This document shows positions 24,639-32,977 of a stretch of 43,917 nucleotides of DNA, in pieces. Source of the DNA: Desulfurococcales archaeon (GTDB lineage: Archaea > Thermoproteota > Thermoprotei_A > Sulfolobales > NBVN01); contig WAOK01000013.1 of assembly GCA_015521325.1 (NCBI GenBank), positions 1-43,917 of the forward strand, written 5' to 3'. A program made the translations under genes and the position numbers. The notes beneath the pieces were generated by a model that searched no databases, was not told the origin of the DNA, and saw only the letters and a list, made by a program, of their open reading frames with translations. Numbering within the stretch: position 1 is the stretch's first letter; every line of letters starts with the position of its first letter.

Positions 24639-24671
24639 GTTCCGGTGCGGAACTGAGTTCCGGTGCGGAAC
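24639..24671. promoter_or_regulatory. Two tandem perfect palindromes, candidate operator
   Basis: Two identical copies of GTTCCG-GTG-CGGAAC lie at 24639-24653 and 24657-24671, that is 18 bases apart start to start, separated by TGA. Each is a 6-base inverted repeat around a 3-base centre. They fill the DNA from the TATA-like box to within 2 bases of the ATG of the ATPase gene. Such a position fits a repressor operator; in RNA each copy could also fold as a small hairpin next to the start codon. Confidence 0.7.
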
Positions 24672-24673
24672 CA

Positions 24674-25711
24674 ATGCTATTCGACCCGAGGCCCAAAACG
24701 AGTAGGGCCGAGTTATTTGATAGAGAGGATGAACTGAGAACCCTGGACAGATTTGCTGAGAGAGGTGATCCTCTCGTCCTCGTCCTTGGGATTAGGAGGA
24801 TCGGCAAGACATCCCTCGTAAGGTCTTTCCTCAGCGACTGGATAGGGGTTTACGTTGATGCTAGGGGAGTTAGGACGAGGGCGGACCTATTTAGGGTTGT
24901 GGGTGAGGGTCTCAGCTTCTCACAGCGGGTTAGGAGATTGCTCCGGGGTGTTAGGGGCGTTAGAGTTAGTGCCTCGGGTGTCGAGATTAAATGGAGAGGG
25001 AGGGATTCTATTAGTTTGGCAGGCCTCCTCCACGAGCTTGGGAGATCGGGTAAGAGGGTATTGGTTGTCTTCGATGAGGTTCAGTCCCTCCGCCCACCGA
25101 TCTCGGTAGAGGTTAGGGAAGCAATAGCTTACGCCTACGACAACGTTTCGTCTGTCTCCGTGATCCTGTCAGGTTCTGAGGTAGGCCTCCTAAGGGACTT
25201 CGTCGGCATCGACGACCCGGACTCACCCCTGTATGGGAGGTACGCCCTCGAGGTTGAGGTGAAGAGGTTCAGCCATGACCTGTCGGTTGAGTTCCTTAGG
25301 GAGGGATTTAGGGAGGAGGGTGTTGAGGTTGGGAGGGGCATCATAGAAGAGGCGGTCGCCGAATTCGACGGAATAGTTGGTTGGCTCGTTTACTTCGGCC
25401 GCCTCTACGTGGACGGTATGAGAGACCTTGGCAGGATCGTTGAGGCGGCCGTTGAGACAGCCTTGAGGGAGTTGCGGCACCTCAGGCGTAGGGAGAGGCT
25501 CGTACTTAGGGCTATAGCGGAGGGTGCGAGGACTTGGTCCAGTGTTAGGGATTACGTAGAGGGGGTAGAGGGCGTCACGATACCCAAGGCATCCTTGACC
25601 AGGACCATTAAGAAGCTCGAAAGACTCTCGATAATACGGAATTATGAGTTCCTCGACCCGGTCTACGAGAGGGCGGCCAAGAGACTGGGGAGGGGCGGGG
25701 GAGCGTCGTAA
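24674..25711 (+). CDS. Archaeal ATPase (PF01637-type P-loop AAA family)
   Basis: 345 residues from the ATG at 24674. MLFDPRPKTSRAELFDRE is the usual start of this family, so I reject the longer TTG frame from 24614, which reads through the palindromes. Walker A is GIRRIGKTS (39-47); Walker B is VLVVFDEVQSL (about 145-155); SGSEVGLL is the sensor-like Ser/Gly region. The C-terminal third (about 250-335) has a winged-helix look: RRRERLVLRAIAEGARTWSSVRDYV and PKASLTRTIKKLERLSIIRNYEFLDP. These ATPases are common and variable in archaea and often sit in mobile or genomic-island settings; their role is unclear. The start is covered by the tandem palindromes. Confidence 0.9.
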   Translation: MLFDPRPKTSRAELFDREDELRTLDRFAERGDPLVLVLGIRRIGKTSLVRSFLSDWIGVYVDARGVRTRADLFRVVGEGLSFSQRVRRLLRGVRGVRVSASGVEIKWRGRDSISLAGLLHELGRSGKRVLVVFDEVQSLRPPISVEVREAIAYAYDNVSSVSVILSGSEVGLLRDFVGIDDPDSPLYGRYALEVEVKRFSHDLSVEFLREGFREEGVEVGRGIIEEAVAEFDGIVGWLVYFGRLYVDGMRDLGRIVEAAVETALRELRHLRRRERLVLRAIAEGARTWSSVRDYVEGVEGVTIPKASLTRTIKKLERLSIIRNYEFLDPVYERAAKRLGRGGGAS

Positions 25712-25739
25712 GCGGGTGCGCAGCTCATCGTATTTGTTC

Positions 25740-27392
25740 CTAGGTCTTGATAACCTCCGTAGCAATCGCTACGGTGGTAAGCATCACCGCCAGGGGGAGA
25801 ACAAGTATTGTTGGTGCTAAGACAGAGTAATTGAGGCCGAGGACGTTGGATAATTCTTCACCGTATCTGAAGACAAGGATTATCGCAGCGACCTCAGCGG
25901 ATATACCAGCTATTACCGCCGCTACACTCGCTTCAGCAATCTTCTTTAGACCCTTAGGTGCGCCGAGGATGTCCGCCAACTTGCCCGATGCCTTGACGGC
26001 TCTCCCAATAAGCCTCGCTGCCGCGGCAAGGTAAGTACCTAATACGGCCACGAGGACTACTGCCTTATAGGCCGGGAAAGCAGATGGCAGGTACCTCAGG
26101 ACTTCGAGCACAATAGCAGTGGCTATCACCACCTCACCAGCACTGTGCGTTATTATGTGGAAGAGATCGTATGATACTCCGTGCAATCTCGAGCTCGACT
26201 GCCTCTGGATTGACAACGATATCGTATCTATGACCCACCTCAGCTTCCTCGGAATAATTCTAAGCAGGTGAACCACGACGGCGTACTTCCTATTCACTAG
26301 GAAGGAGGCGGTCATAGAGGCAACAGAGACACCTATTGCTATGGCCGGGAGGACGTAGGGCTCCACGGTGCCCGCGGTCACTGCGGTGTAAGCGATTATC
26401 AGCGATAATTCACTAATGGTTGATAAGTACAGGCCTGACTCAATGCCGTACTTCAGCCCCACACCCCCACCGATGAGTGTCGCCATCCCCTTGGAGATTA
26501 TGTGGATAAGGACAATGAGGAGGCCCATAACAATTGCTGAGGGATGCGAGAGCGTGCCCGGCATCGCCGCCGCTGTCTCCAAGCCCATGAATATGAGAAA
26601 CAAAAGGATGAACACGGCACGGACAGGCCTAAACTTCTCCATGACCTCGTCAGCCTTAGGTATCTTCGATACGGTGATGCCGGCCACGAAGGCCCCAATG
26701 CTTGGGGATAGGCCAAGGGCTGAGGAGATGAACGCGGCGACGAGGCCGTATGATATGAGCAGTATGAGCCCGCTCTCACCCCCCTCTATGATCCTCGGCA
26801 GAATGATGCCCCCACCCCAGTAAATCCCTGCGGACACAGCCATGGCTATGACGGCTATCTCGGCGACGTCGATCGGCCCCCTCGCGTTGCTCGAGAGTAT
26901 TGTGAGTGTAACTACTATGGCGACGTCCTCCGCGGCGAGGGTCATTAGGACGAGGTTCTTCACGTCCTCCCTTGTGGGCGGTACCTCCTCCATTAGCTTG
27001 TATGTGAAGACGGTGCTCGCGAACGCCGCTGACACGCCGAAAACGATTGAGGTACCTGTGTCGATACCTAAAGCGAACCCAGCTGAAGCCACTAGTGCCA
27101 GTGACATGGTGAGCTCTAATGCAGTAACGTAGGCGGGGCTACCCCTCAATTGCTGGATGTTCTTCACATGTATCTCGAAACCTATCTCGAAAAGGAGGAG
27201 GGCTATGCTGATCTCCGAGATAATATCTAGAGCGGTGACGACGTCTTCGGGGATCCGTAGTAGGAGTCCCACAACTATACCCGACAGCAGGTAACCGACG
27301 GCGGCGGACATCCTCACCTTCCTTGCGATAGTGCCTAGGGCAAAGGCTAGGGTCACCACTATCGCCAACACAGCGTACTGCTCTGTCTGCAA
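25740..27392 (-). CDS. CPA2 family cation:proton antiporter (KefB/NapA-like)
   Basis: 550 residues with about 12 antiporter helices in the first 380 residues and a further hydrophobic region to the C-terminus (four more helices, about 420-550). Features: AVGYLLSGIVVGLLL, LLLFEIGFEI, FGVSAAFASTVF (discontinuous helix), and LAAEDVAIVVTL, where the ion-binding pair reads ED rather than DD or ND. It probably exchanges Na+ or K+ for H+ across the membrane. There is no TrkA-N/RCK domain; the extra C-terminal helices replace it. The TTG start is supported by GGGTGAG 6 bases upstream. It is divergent from the aminopropyltransferase gene and converges on the ATPase gene 29 bases away. Confidence 0.88.
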   Translation of the reverse strand: MQTEQYAVLAIVVTLAFALGTIARKVRMSAAVGYLLSGIVVGLLLRIPEDVVTALDIISEISIALLLFEIGFEIHVKNIQQLRGSPAYVTALELTMSLALVASAGFALGIDTGTSIVFGVSAAFASTVFTYKLMEEVPPTREDVKNLVLMTLAAEDVAIVVTLTILSSNARGPIDVAEIAVIAMAVSAGIYWGGGIILPRIIEGGESGLILLISYGLVAAFISSALGLSPSIGAFVAGITVSKIPKADEVMEKFRPVRAVFILLFLIFMGLETAAAMPGTLSHPSAIVMGLLIVLIHIISKGMATLIGGGVGLKYGIESGLYLSTISELSLIIAYTAVTAGTVEPYVLPAIAIGVSVASMTASFLVNRKYAVVVHLLRIIPRKLRWVIDTISLSIQRQSSSRLHGVSYDLFHIITHSAGEVVIATAIVLEVLRYLPSAFPAYKAVVLVAVLGTYLAAAARLIGRAVKASGKLADILGAPKGLKKIAEASVAAVIAGISAEVAAIILVFRYGEELSNVLGLNYSVLAPTILVLPLAVMLTTVAIATEVIKT

Positions 27393-27519
27393 ACGCGCTC
27401 ACCCTAAGAAGGCTACACCATTACCTTCAAGGCATCAATAGTTAATCTTTCCGAGAGTGGGCGATAGCCTGCCTCTTCCAGATATTAGGGCTTTGCTCGT
27501 GTTTCTTCTGGGTGTCGTT

Positions 27520-28386
27520 ATGGTTTATGGCCCAGCAATAATCGAGCCGGTCTCCGAGCACAGCGATTTCATTACAAGAATGAAGAGACTGATCCTCGCA
27601 ACGAAGACTAAGTACCAGGAGGTCCAGATAGTCGAGCTAGCTGAGCTTGGGAGGGCGCTGGTGCTCGACGGCTTCATCCAGTCGACGGAGGTGGATGAGC
27701 ACATATACCACGAGACCCTCGTGCACCCTGCACTGCTTACCCACCCTAACCCAGAGAGGGTCTTAATCATAGGCGGTGGTGAGGGCGCCACACTGAGGGA
27801 AGTGCTGAGGCACCCCACTGTCAAGGAGGCGGTGATGGTCGATATCGATGGTGAGCTCGTGGAGTTCGCTAAGGAGTACCTTGACTTCATGCACCAAGGC
27901 TCCTTCAGCGACCCGAGGGCGAAGGTCGTCATAGCTGATGGTAAGGAGTACGTTGCTAGGGCGGAGAGCGGGTACTTCGATGCCGTAGTCATAGACCTCA
28001 TCGACCCGTACGCCGGGGAACTCGCTAGGGAGCTCTACTCAGACGCCTTCTACGCCGAGATAAAGAGGGTGATGAAGCCCGACGGCATCATGGTGACTCA
28101 GGCAGGGAACTCGTTCTTCTACCCCAAGGTCTACACCTGGGTTCTCAACAACGTGAAGGCGGTGTTCCCGATAGTTAGGGAGTACTGGAACTGGGTACCG
28201 TCCTTCGGCTACGCCTGCAACTTCATAATAGGGTCGCTTAAGCACGACCCGCTAGCCCTCGACATCGAGGCCCTAAGAGAGGCGTTTAAGGCGAGGAACC
28301 TGAAGACGAGGTACATAACACCGGAAGCCGTACATGCACTGCTGAGGCTCCCCGTGGTGGTCGGTGGCCAGGATAACGCTGGCTAA
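27520..28386 (+). CDS. Aminopropyltransferase, spermidine/thermospermine synthase family
   Basis: 288 residues. An N-terminal strand domain (TKYQEVQIVELAELGRALVLDGFIQST) leads into a Rossmann methyltransferase-like core: DEHIYHETLVHPAL, IIGGGEGATLREVL (decarboxylated S-adenosylmethionine site), VDIDGELVEF, ADGKEYV. The key loop reads VIDLIDPYAGELARELYS; DLxDP at this point is the pattern of ACL5-type thermospermine synthases, while ordinary spermidine synthases have DSSDP. It therefore likely adds aminopropyl groups to make longer polyamines, important for thermophiles. ATG 27520 follows GGGTG by 5 bases; a GTG at 27457 would add 21 hydrophobic residues with no family match. Stand-alone gene. 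Confidence 0.88.
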   Translation: MVYGPAIIEPVSEHSDFITRMKRLILATKTKYQEVQIVELAELGRALVLDGFIQSTEVDEHIYHETLVHPALLTHPNPERVLIIGGGEGATLREVLRHPTVKEAVMVDIDGELVEFAKEYLDFMHQGSFSDPRAKVVIADGKEYVARAESGYFDAVVIDLIDPYAGELARELYSDAFYAEIKRVMKPDGIMVTQAGNSFFYPKVYTWVLNNVKAVFPIVREYWNWVPSFGYACNFIIGSLKHDPLALDIEALREAFKARNLKTRYITPEAVHALLRLPVVVGGQDNAG

Positions 28387-28601
28387 ATGAAGCAGCACGG
28401 TACAAGACATCCTCAGTTATTGTACGTAAATGAGCGGGCTGATCGATGCCGGAGTACAGGGATGTGGTGCCCTGGATGTAAATGTATGGGAGTGGTTTCG
28501 TTTGGTTCAGACGGGTAAGTTCTCCTCATCGGTCGGACAGGGGGTATTCATCACCGTCGAGTGATCGGGTGTGGCCTCCGTTCTTATCCTTAATGTGGTC
28601 A
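28387..28601. other. Intergenic region, 215 bases
   Basis: Between the convergent ends of the aminopropyltransferase and phosphodiesterase genes. It contains an inverted repeat GTACAA (28400-28405) / TTGTAC (28420-28425) 14 bases after the upstream stop, which could be a terminator hairpin, and a weaker CAGGG/CCCTG pair about 60 bases further. No gene or RNA was recognised. Confidence 0.35.
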
Positions 28602-29321
28602 CTATATGTTCCTGCTCATTTCGTCCCTAACCCTAACGCCGAGTTCGGGGTAATCCGTCGCTATTGCGTCGATCCCGCGCTCAACCAGTTCCCTCATCTT
28701 ACCAGCGTCGTTAACTGTCCACGCTACAACCTTTAGCCCGAGGCGGTGGGCGAATGCTATAGCCTTCCTCGTGGCTAGGGGGTATCTTGGGAGTACGATC
28801 CTGCAGCCGAGCTTCTTAGCGTCTATTATTGCCCCTGGCGGGCGAAAGTACACGATCCCGGCCCAGAGACCTTCCCTCGCCGCTAGGGCGGCAACCTCCT
28901 TGTGGAAGCTTATGACGGCGGCGAATTCGTCTGCTTGCAGATCCTTAATTAATGATATTACTGCACCTGCATCTCTGGGGTTCTTAACCTCTATGAACAG
29001 GGCTATCTTACCTCTAGCGAACTCGATCACCTCCTTAATGGTAGGTATTCTCTCTCCCGACACAGTGACCGTGCTGAGGTCGGCGTAGGTAGTGCCCCTA
29101 ATATCCACTACCTCACCTGAGTCAGCCCTTACTTGGGGGTCGTGTGAGGCAACCGGTACCCCGTCAGCGGTCAGCTGGGCATCGAACTCGGCAATGTCTG
29201 CACCAGCATCTATGGCGTGCCTAAGCCCGAGCAGGCTGTTCTCAGGTGCAGTTCCCTTAGACCCCCTATGCCCGACCACCGCGAAAGGCCTTCTGGAGAA
29301 AGCCTCAACCAGGGTGACCAA
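28602..29321 (-). CDS. Glycerophosphodiester phosphodiesterase
   Basis: 239 residues, TIM-barrel GDPD family. VVGHRG (catalytic His/Arg), PENSLLGLRHAIDAGADIAEFDAQLTADG (Glu metal ligands) and PVASHDPQVRA (second catalytic His) are all present; IEVKNP and AWTVND near the end are further conserved strands. It hydrolyses glycerophosphodiesters to an alcohol and glycerol phosphate; no signal peptide, so cytoplasmic. The start is TTG at 29321, with GGTGA about 10 bases upstream. It ends 215 bases from the convergent aminopropyltransferase, and its start is 76 bases from the divergent creatininase-like gene. Confidence 0.92.
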   Translation of the reverse strand: MVTLVEAFSRRPFAVVGHRGSKGTAPENSLLGLRHAIDAGADIAEFDAQLTADGVPVASHDPQVRADSGEVVDIRGTTYADLSTVTVSGERIPTIKEVIEFARGKIALFIEVKNPRDAGAVISLIKDLQADEFAAVISFHKEVAALAAREGLWAGIVYFRPPGAIIDAKKLGCRIVLPRYPLATRKAIAFAHRLGLKVVAWTVNDAGKMRELVERGIDAIATDYPELGVRVRDEMSRNI

Positions 29322-29397
29322 TCCGTGACTTCACCAACGTATTATGTTAGCCTGAGTTATAGGTTCTTTAGCGAAAAACCTCTGGGGAGGTAATGCA

Positions 29398-29949
29398 TTG
29401 CTGGCCCGCTTAAGAGAGCGGTGCCCGGGAATGCTGTACAACCATAGAGAAGTCAGGAGAAAGGCCGTCGCGTTACCGATAGGATCGTTCGAAGACAGGC
29501 CAGAAGGGCCTGCCGCCCTAGACACCCTCATGGCGGTTGCCGCTGCCTGCGAGGCAAGCAGGCTATGCGGGCTGGTTGTCACGCCTCCCATGAGCTTCGG
29601 CTACAGCCCGATGCATAAGAGGTGGGCGGGGCTTAGCAGGGAGTCACTGACCCTGGTCGTCGCTGAGGTTGTGACGTCGCTTAAGAAGAGGATGGGCGCG
29701 CCTAGGGTGGTCATAGTTGACGGGCACTACGGTCACAAGGACGTCGTGAGAGGCGTAGCTGAGGCGCTCGGGGCTAAGTACGTGAACGTGTGGGATGTCA
29801 TAACCTCTAAAGGGTTCGCGGGCTTCGAGGACTCCCTCAGATTCGAGGAAATAGCTGCTAAAGAGATAGCGAGCGATGACCCGACAATACTCATCGAAGT
29901 AATACGGGAGACAGCCACCCTCATCTGCTCTCTCGCCCGCGGTGCCTAA
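29398..29949 (+). CDS. Creatininase-family protein, short and with altered metal site
   Basis: 183 residues; typical creatininase or ArfB (FAPy deformylase) proteins have about 230-260. The pattern is recognisable: ALPIGSFEDRPEGPAALDT corresponds to the family GSxExHGPHLPxxxD, VVTPPMSFGYSPMHKRWAGLSRESLTLV to the next block, and VIVDGHYGHKDVV to the NGHGGN block. However, the first metal His is replaced by Arg and the HGGN Asn is not kept, so the canonical two-metal site seems incomplete. It may be a non-catalytic or altered-specificity member. The TTG start is well supported by GGAGGT 6 bases upstream. It overlaps the tail of lysK by 29 bases. Confidence 0.6.
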   Translation: MLARLRERCPGMLYNHREVRRKAVALPIGSFEDRPEGPAALDTLMAVAAACEASRLCGLVVTPPMSFGYSPMHKRWAGLSRESLTLVVAEVVTSLKKRMGAPRVVIVDGHYGHKDVVRGVAEALGAKYVNVWDVITSKGFAGFEDSLRFEEIAAKEIASDDPTILIEVIRETATLICSLARGA

Positions 29950-31009
29950 TGTTGACCAGCTCCTTCAGTGAGCTGGCGTAGGCGAGGGCAGCTGTCGAGA
30001 GCTCCTTTAACGAGACCCGCTCCTTATCTGTGTGAGAGAGGGATGGGTCGCCTGGACCGAACGCCACCACGTCATCGCTTACCCTACCTAACAGAATGTT
30101 CATGTCGCTTGTCCCTGCCTTCCTCGAGAGTGAAGGCCTCACACTCAACCTTATGAGTGAGCGGAAGATCGCCCTAACAAGTGGCGAGTTAATCCTCGAT
30201 CTTGCTGGCGGGATGTAGCTGCTGATCGTGTAGGAGCAACCGCTGATCAGGGACTCAGTTAGTGCCTTATCAAGCTCCCTAAACCCGGAGCCCCAGGGTA
30301 TGCGCACATTAACCTTCATCACCCCGGTTCTCGGGAGGATGCCTCCCCCGTCTCCACAGGATATTCTTGTAGTGGCTACTGAGAAACCGTCTCCGAGCCC
30401 GCTCCTCAAGGCGGCGATCACTTGGAATAGTTTCTCACACGCCGAAACATTAAGGCCGGGCGAGGAGGTATGGCCTCCTGGCGCACGGCAGGTCACCGTA
30501 ACGGACGCGCTACCCCTGTACTCGATAACGACGCCGCTCCCACCTGTGGGCTCGAGTATGATCACGTGGTCGAAGCGCTCCCCCCTATTGACGAGCTCCC
30601 AGGCACCGTGACTTGGGCCCTCCTCACCGACCAGGGCGATGAGGTAGACCCTAAGCTTGTCCTTCACAGCGTCCCTCGCCAAGGACGCGCCGATGGTTGC
30701 GGCTATGAGCGGGCCCTTAGCGTCGACCGCCCCCCTACCTGCTATGGTGTCTCCCTCGACCCTCACCGGTAGGTGGCCGGGGACAGTGTCTATGTGCCCA
30801 ACGAGGGCGATAGATGCGTCGCCCCTGCCGTATGAGGCGATGAGGTTACCGACTGAGTCAGTTGACACGTTATCATACCTGAGGCGTGACATAATGAAGC
30901 GCTTCAAGACACTAACGGCTCTGGACTCCTCGTAGGTGGGGCTGTACGCGCTGAGTAACTGGTAAGCGCCCTCAAGGAGAAGCCTCCTCAATGCATCCGG
31001 TGACGGCAT
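29921..31009 (-). CDS. lysK: [LysW]-lysine hydrolase (LysK-like, M20 peptidase family)
   Basis: 362 residues. It is a di-metal peptidase: GHIDTVPGHLPV (His, Asp), GRGAVDAKGPL (bridging Asp), GEEGPSHGA (catalytic Glu and metal Glu), then a dimerisation insert with GGHTSSPG, and KAGTSDMNIL plus FGPGDPSLSHTDKE (last His). These blocks are those of LysK, which releases free lysine (or ornithine) from the C-terminal Glu of the carrier LysW, the last step of the pathway. It overlaps lysJ by 38 bases and is the last gene of the lysW-X-J-K operon. Because such enzymes can be bifunctional, a role in arginine synthesis as well is possible. Confidence 0.92.
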   Translation of the reverse strand: MPSPDALRRLLLEGAYQLLSAYSPTYEESRAVSVLKRFIMSRLRYDNVSTDSVGNLIASYGRGDASIALVGHIDTVPGHLPVRVEGDTIAGRGAVDAKGPLIAATIGASLARDAVKDKLRVYLIALVGEEGPSHGAWELVNRGERFDHVIILEPTGGSGVVIEYRGSASVTVTCRAPGGHTSSPGLNVSACEKLFQVIAALRSGLGDGFSVATTRISCGDGGGILPRTGVMKVNVRIPWGSGFRELDKALTESLISGCSYTISSYIPPARSRINSPLVRAIFRSLIRLSVRPSLSRKAGTSDMNILLGRVSDDVVAFGPGDPSLSHTDKERVSLKELSTAALAYASSLKELVNIRHRGRESR

Positions 31010-32126
31010 CCACTACCGCCTCCACGTCTTCCTCGTTAATCATGTACGGCGGGAGGAGCCTGACGACAGTCGCGCCCGCCTTGAGCGCGAGTACTCCCTT
31101 GCCCTGAACGCACCTAAGGACTTGGTTGGGGCGCGTCCTTAGCTCGACACCGAGCATTAGCCCAGCACCCCTAACATCTCTCACAAGCCTCGACCCCCTC
31201 AGCCGTGCCTTTAGTCCCTTCTTAAGCACCTCACCAGCGGCCGCGGCCCTCTGTGGCACGTTATCACGGATGAGTACATTGACCGTAGCCTTAACAGCGG
31301 CCCACGCGAGGGGGTTACCTCCGTAAGTGCTCCCGTGGTCACCGCTCCTCACTGACGAGGCCACGTCCTCATCCGTAAGGACAGCGCTGACGGGGTATCC
31401 CCCACCTATGGCTTTCCCGGCAAGCAATATGTCGGGCCTCACCCCATACGCTTCATGGGCCCATAAAGCCCCGGTCCTCCCGAACCCTGTCTGTATCTCG
31501 TCGACGACGAGTAGTGCACCGGCCTCGGCTGCCCTCTCCGCAACAGCGCGGATGAATTCCCTCGTCGCTGGCCTCACCCCTCCCTCACCCTGGATCGGCT
31601 CTATGAAGACGGCCGCTACGCCCTCGTCTATCACCTTGTCCACGTCGCCCGGGTCGTTGAATCTCCCGAACCTGACCCCCGGAAGCAGGGGCTCGAACGG
31701 GGCCCTATACCTCGGGTTATGGGTTAGGGAGAGGGCCCCAGCCGTCCTGCCGTGGAACGAGCCCGTGAAAGCTACGAGTCCCTTCCTCCCTGTTGCTCTC
31801 TTCGCGAGCTTTATTGCGAGTTCAACAGCCTCTGACCCGCTATTGAGGAGGTATGCGTGGGTGACCCAACCTGGGGTGACCTTCGAGAGGGCGTCCAGTC
31901 CCTCATCAACGACCCTAGCCCCGAACCCGTGCCCCAGTACCATGAGCTCCTCCAGCTGCTCCTTAATCGCCTTCACGACCGCCGGGTTCCTGTGCCCGAG
32001 GAAAGCCACGCCATGCCCCGTGTGTGCATCGATGTACTTCCTCCCTCCCTCGTCCCAGACGTACTGCATGAATGCCTTAGCCACTCTCAGGCCCCTGTCC
32101 GCGTAGAACCTGATAAGGCTGAGCAA
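30972..32126 (-). CDS. lysJ: [LysW]-aminoadipate semialdehyde transaminase (LysJ)
   Basis: 384 residues, class III pyridoxal phosphate aminotransferase. Visible: NSGSEAVELAIKLAKRATGR, FTGSFHGRTAGALS, FIEPIQGEGGVRPA, VVDEIQTGFGRTG, the PLP Lys in LLAGKAIGGGYP and HGSTYGGNPLAWAA. It transfers an amino group (usually from glutamate) to LysW-bound aminoadipate semialdehyde, giving LysW-bound lysine; it may also serve the ornithine branch. The TTG start has GGGGT about 8 bases upstream and lies 5 bases after lysX. The gene order lysW-X-J-K makes this assignment firm relative to plain ArgD. Confidence 0.93.
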   Translation of the reverse strand: MLSLIRFYADRGLRVAKAFMQYVWDEGGRKYIDAHTGHGVAFLGHRNPAVVKAIKEQLEELMVLGHGFGARVVDEGLDALSKVTPGWVTHAYLLNSGSEAVELAIKLAKRATGRKGLVAFTGSFHGRTAGALSLTHNPRYRAPFEPLLPGVRFGRFNDPGDVDKVIDEGVAAVFIEPIQGEGGVRPATREFIRAVAERAAEAGALLVVDEIQTGFGRTGALWAHEAYGVRPDILLAGKAIGGGYPVSAVLTDEDVASSVRSGDHGSTYGGNPLAWAAVKATVNVLIRDNVPQRAAAAGEVLKKGLKARLRGSRLVRDVRGAGLMLGVELRTRPNQVLRCVQGKGVLALKAGATVVRLLPPYMINEEDVEAVVDAVTGCIEEASP

Positions 32127-32131
32127 AGCGC

Positions 32132-32974
32132 TTACCCCTTAGCGACAGCCACCACGTACTCAGCTATGTGCTCGTGAAGGCTGATCCCCGACGCCCTGAC
32201 GGTGTTCTTGAACTCCGGTACAGGGTTGACCTCGTTGACGAGGTAACCCCTCCTCGGGTCCTCCATCACATCGACACCGGCGATCTCCGTACCGACTGCC
32301 TCAGCCGCCTTCACCGCTACCTCGGCTAGCTCCTCATTAACCTCCGCGGGGACGGCCCTGCTACCCCTCGCAGTGTTTGTTATCCAGTGCTCGCTAGTCC
32401 TGTAGATCGCCGCGACCGCCGCCCCTCCAATAACGAACACCCTTATGTCCCTCCCCGGCTTCTTGATGAATTCCTGAACAACGAACACCCTGGAGTCTAT
32501 GCCGGGCAAGTAGGATCTGTACTCGAGCAGGGCCCTCAGCTCCTCCTCGTCCCTGGCCACCGCCACCATCCTCCCCCAGCTCCCGCTGACGGGCTTGATC
32601 ACGACCGGGTAGCCTATCTCTGCGGCTAGGTCAAGGGCTTTCTCAGGCGTGAACGCTGCCCCCGTTCTAGGTGTGGGCACGCCGGCCCTCACGAGCGTGG
32701 CGTGCGTTAGGAGCTTATCGTTCGCTGTCCTTATGGCGCTGGATGAGTTGATTACCCTGCTCCCGGACGCCTCAAGGAGTGCCGTGGATTCCTCGGCGAC
32801 GTAGTGGCTTATGGATCTCTGGAGAACTACGCCGGGCCACTCACCATTGGGTGGTTCAATGAAAATGCTCTTGAGGTGGATGAGCTCCGGGTCTGTGCCG
32901 TGGCCGCGGAGGGCATCAATTATTGCCCTCTCTTCCCACCTCAGTATGTCGTACGCCACCCCAATAGATGCCAT
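32132..32974 (-). CDS. lysX: [LysW]-aminoadipate ligase (LysX; RimK-like ATP-grasp)
   Basis: 280 residues, ATP-grasp ligase. N-terminal domain IGVAYDILRWEERAII, central ATP-binding parts YPVVIKPVSGSWGRMV and VVQEFIKKPGRDIRVFVIGG, and the Mg/ATP site GVDVMED and NEVNPVPEFKNT. LysX joins the amino group of 2-aminoadipate to the gamma-carboxyl of the C-terminal Glu of LysW, protecting it for the later steps. The sequence NTAR lies in the substrate-side loop; an ArgX-type glutamate ligase is the alternative. Only one copy is seen here, 3 bases downstream of lysW. Confidence 0.93.
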   Translation of the reverse strand: MASIGVAYDILRWEERAIIDALRGHGTDPELIHLKSIFIEPPNGEWPGVVLQRSISHYVAEESTALLEASGSRVINSSSAIRTANDKLLTHATLVRAGVPTPRTGAAFTPEKALDLAAEIGYPVVIKPVSGSWGRMVAVARDEEELRALLEYRSYLPGIDSRVFVVQEFIKKPGRDIRVFVIGGAAVAAIYRTSEHWITNTARGSRAVPAEVNEELAEVAVKAAEAVGTEIAGVDVMEDPRRGYLVNEVNPVPEFKNTVRASGISLHEHIAEYVVAVAKG

Positions 32975-32977
32975 GAG

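Noticed and set aside
24614-24673. N-terminal extension of the ATPase from a TTG, encoding the tandem GSGAEL/SSGAEP
   Set aside because: The repeat in protein is a by-product of the palindromes; the normal family N-terminus begins at the ATG 24674.
28387-28601. Possible tRNA or other RNA gene in the 215-base gap
   Set aside because: No cloverleaf, no TTCGA-type loop and only a weak 6-base stem were found.
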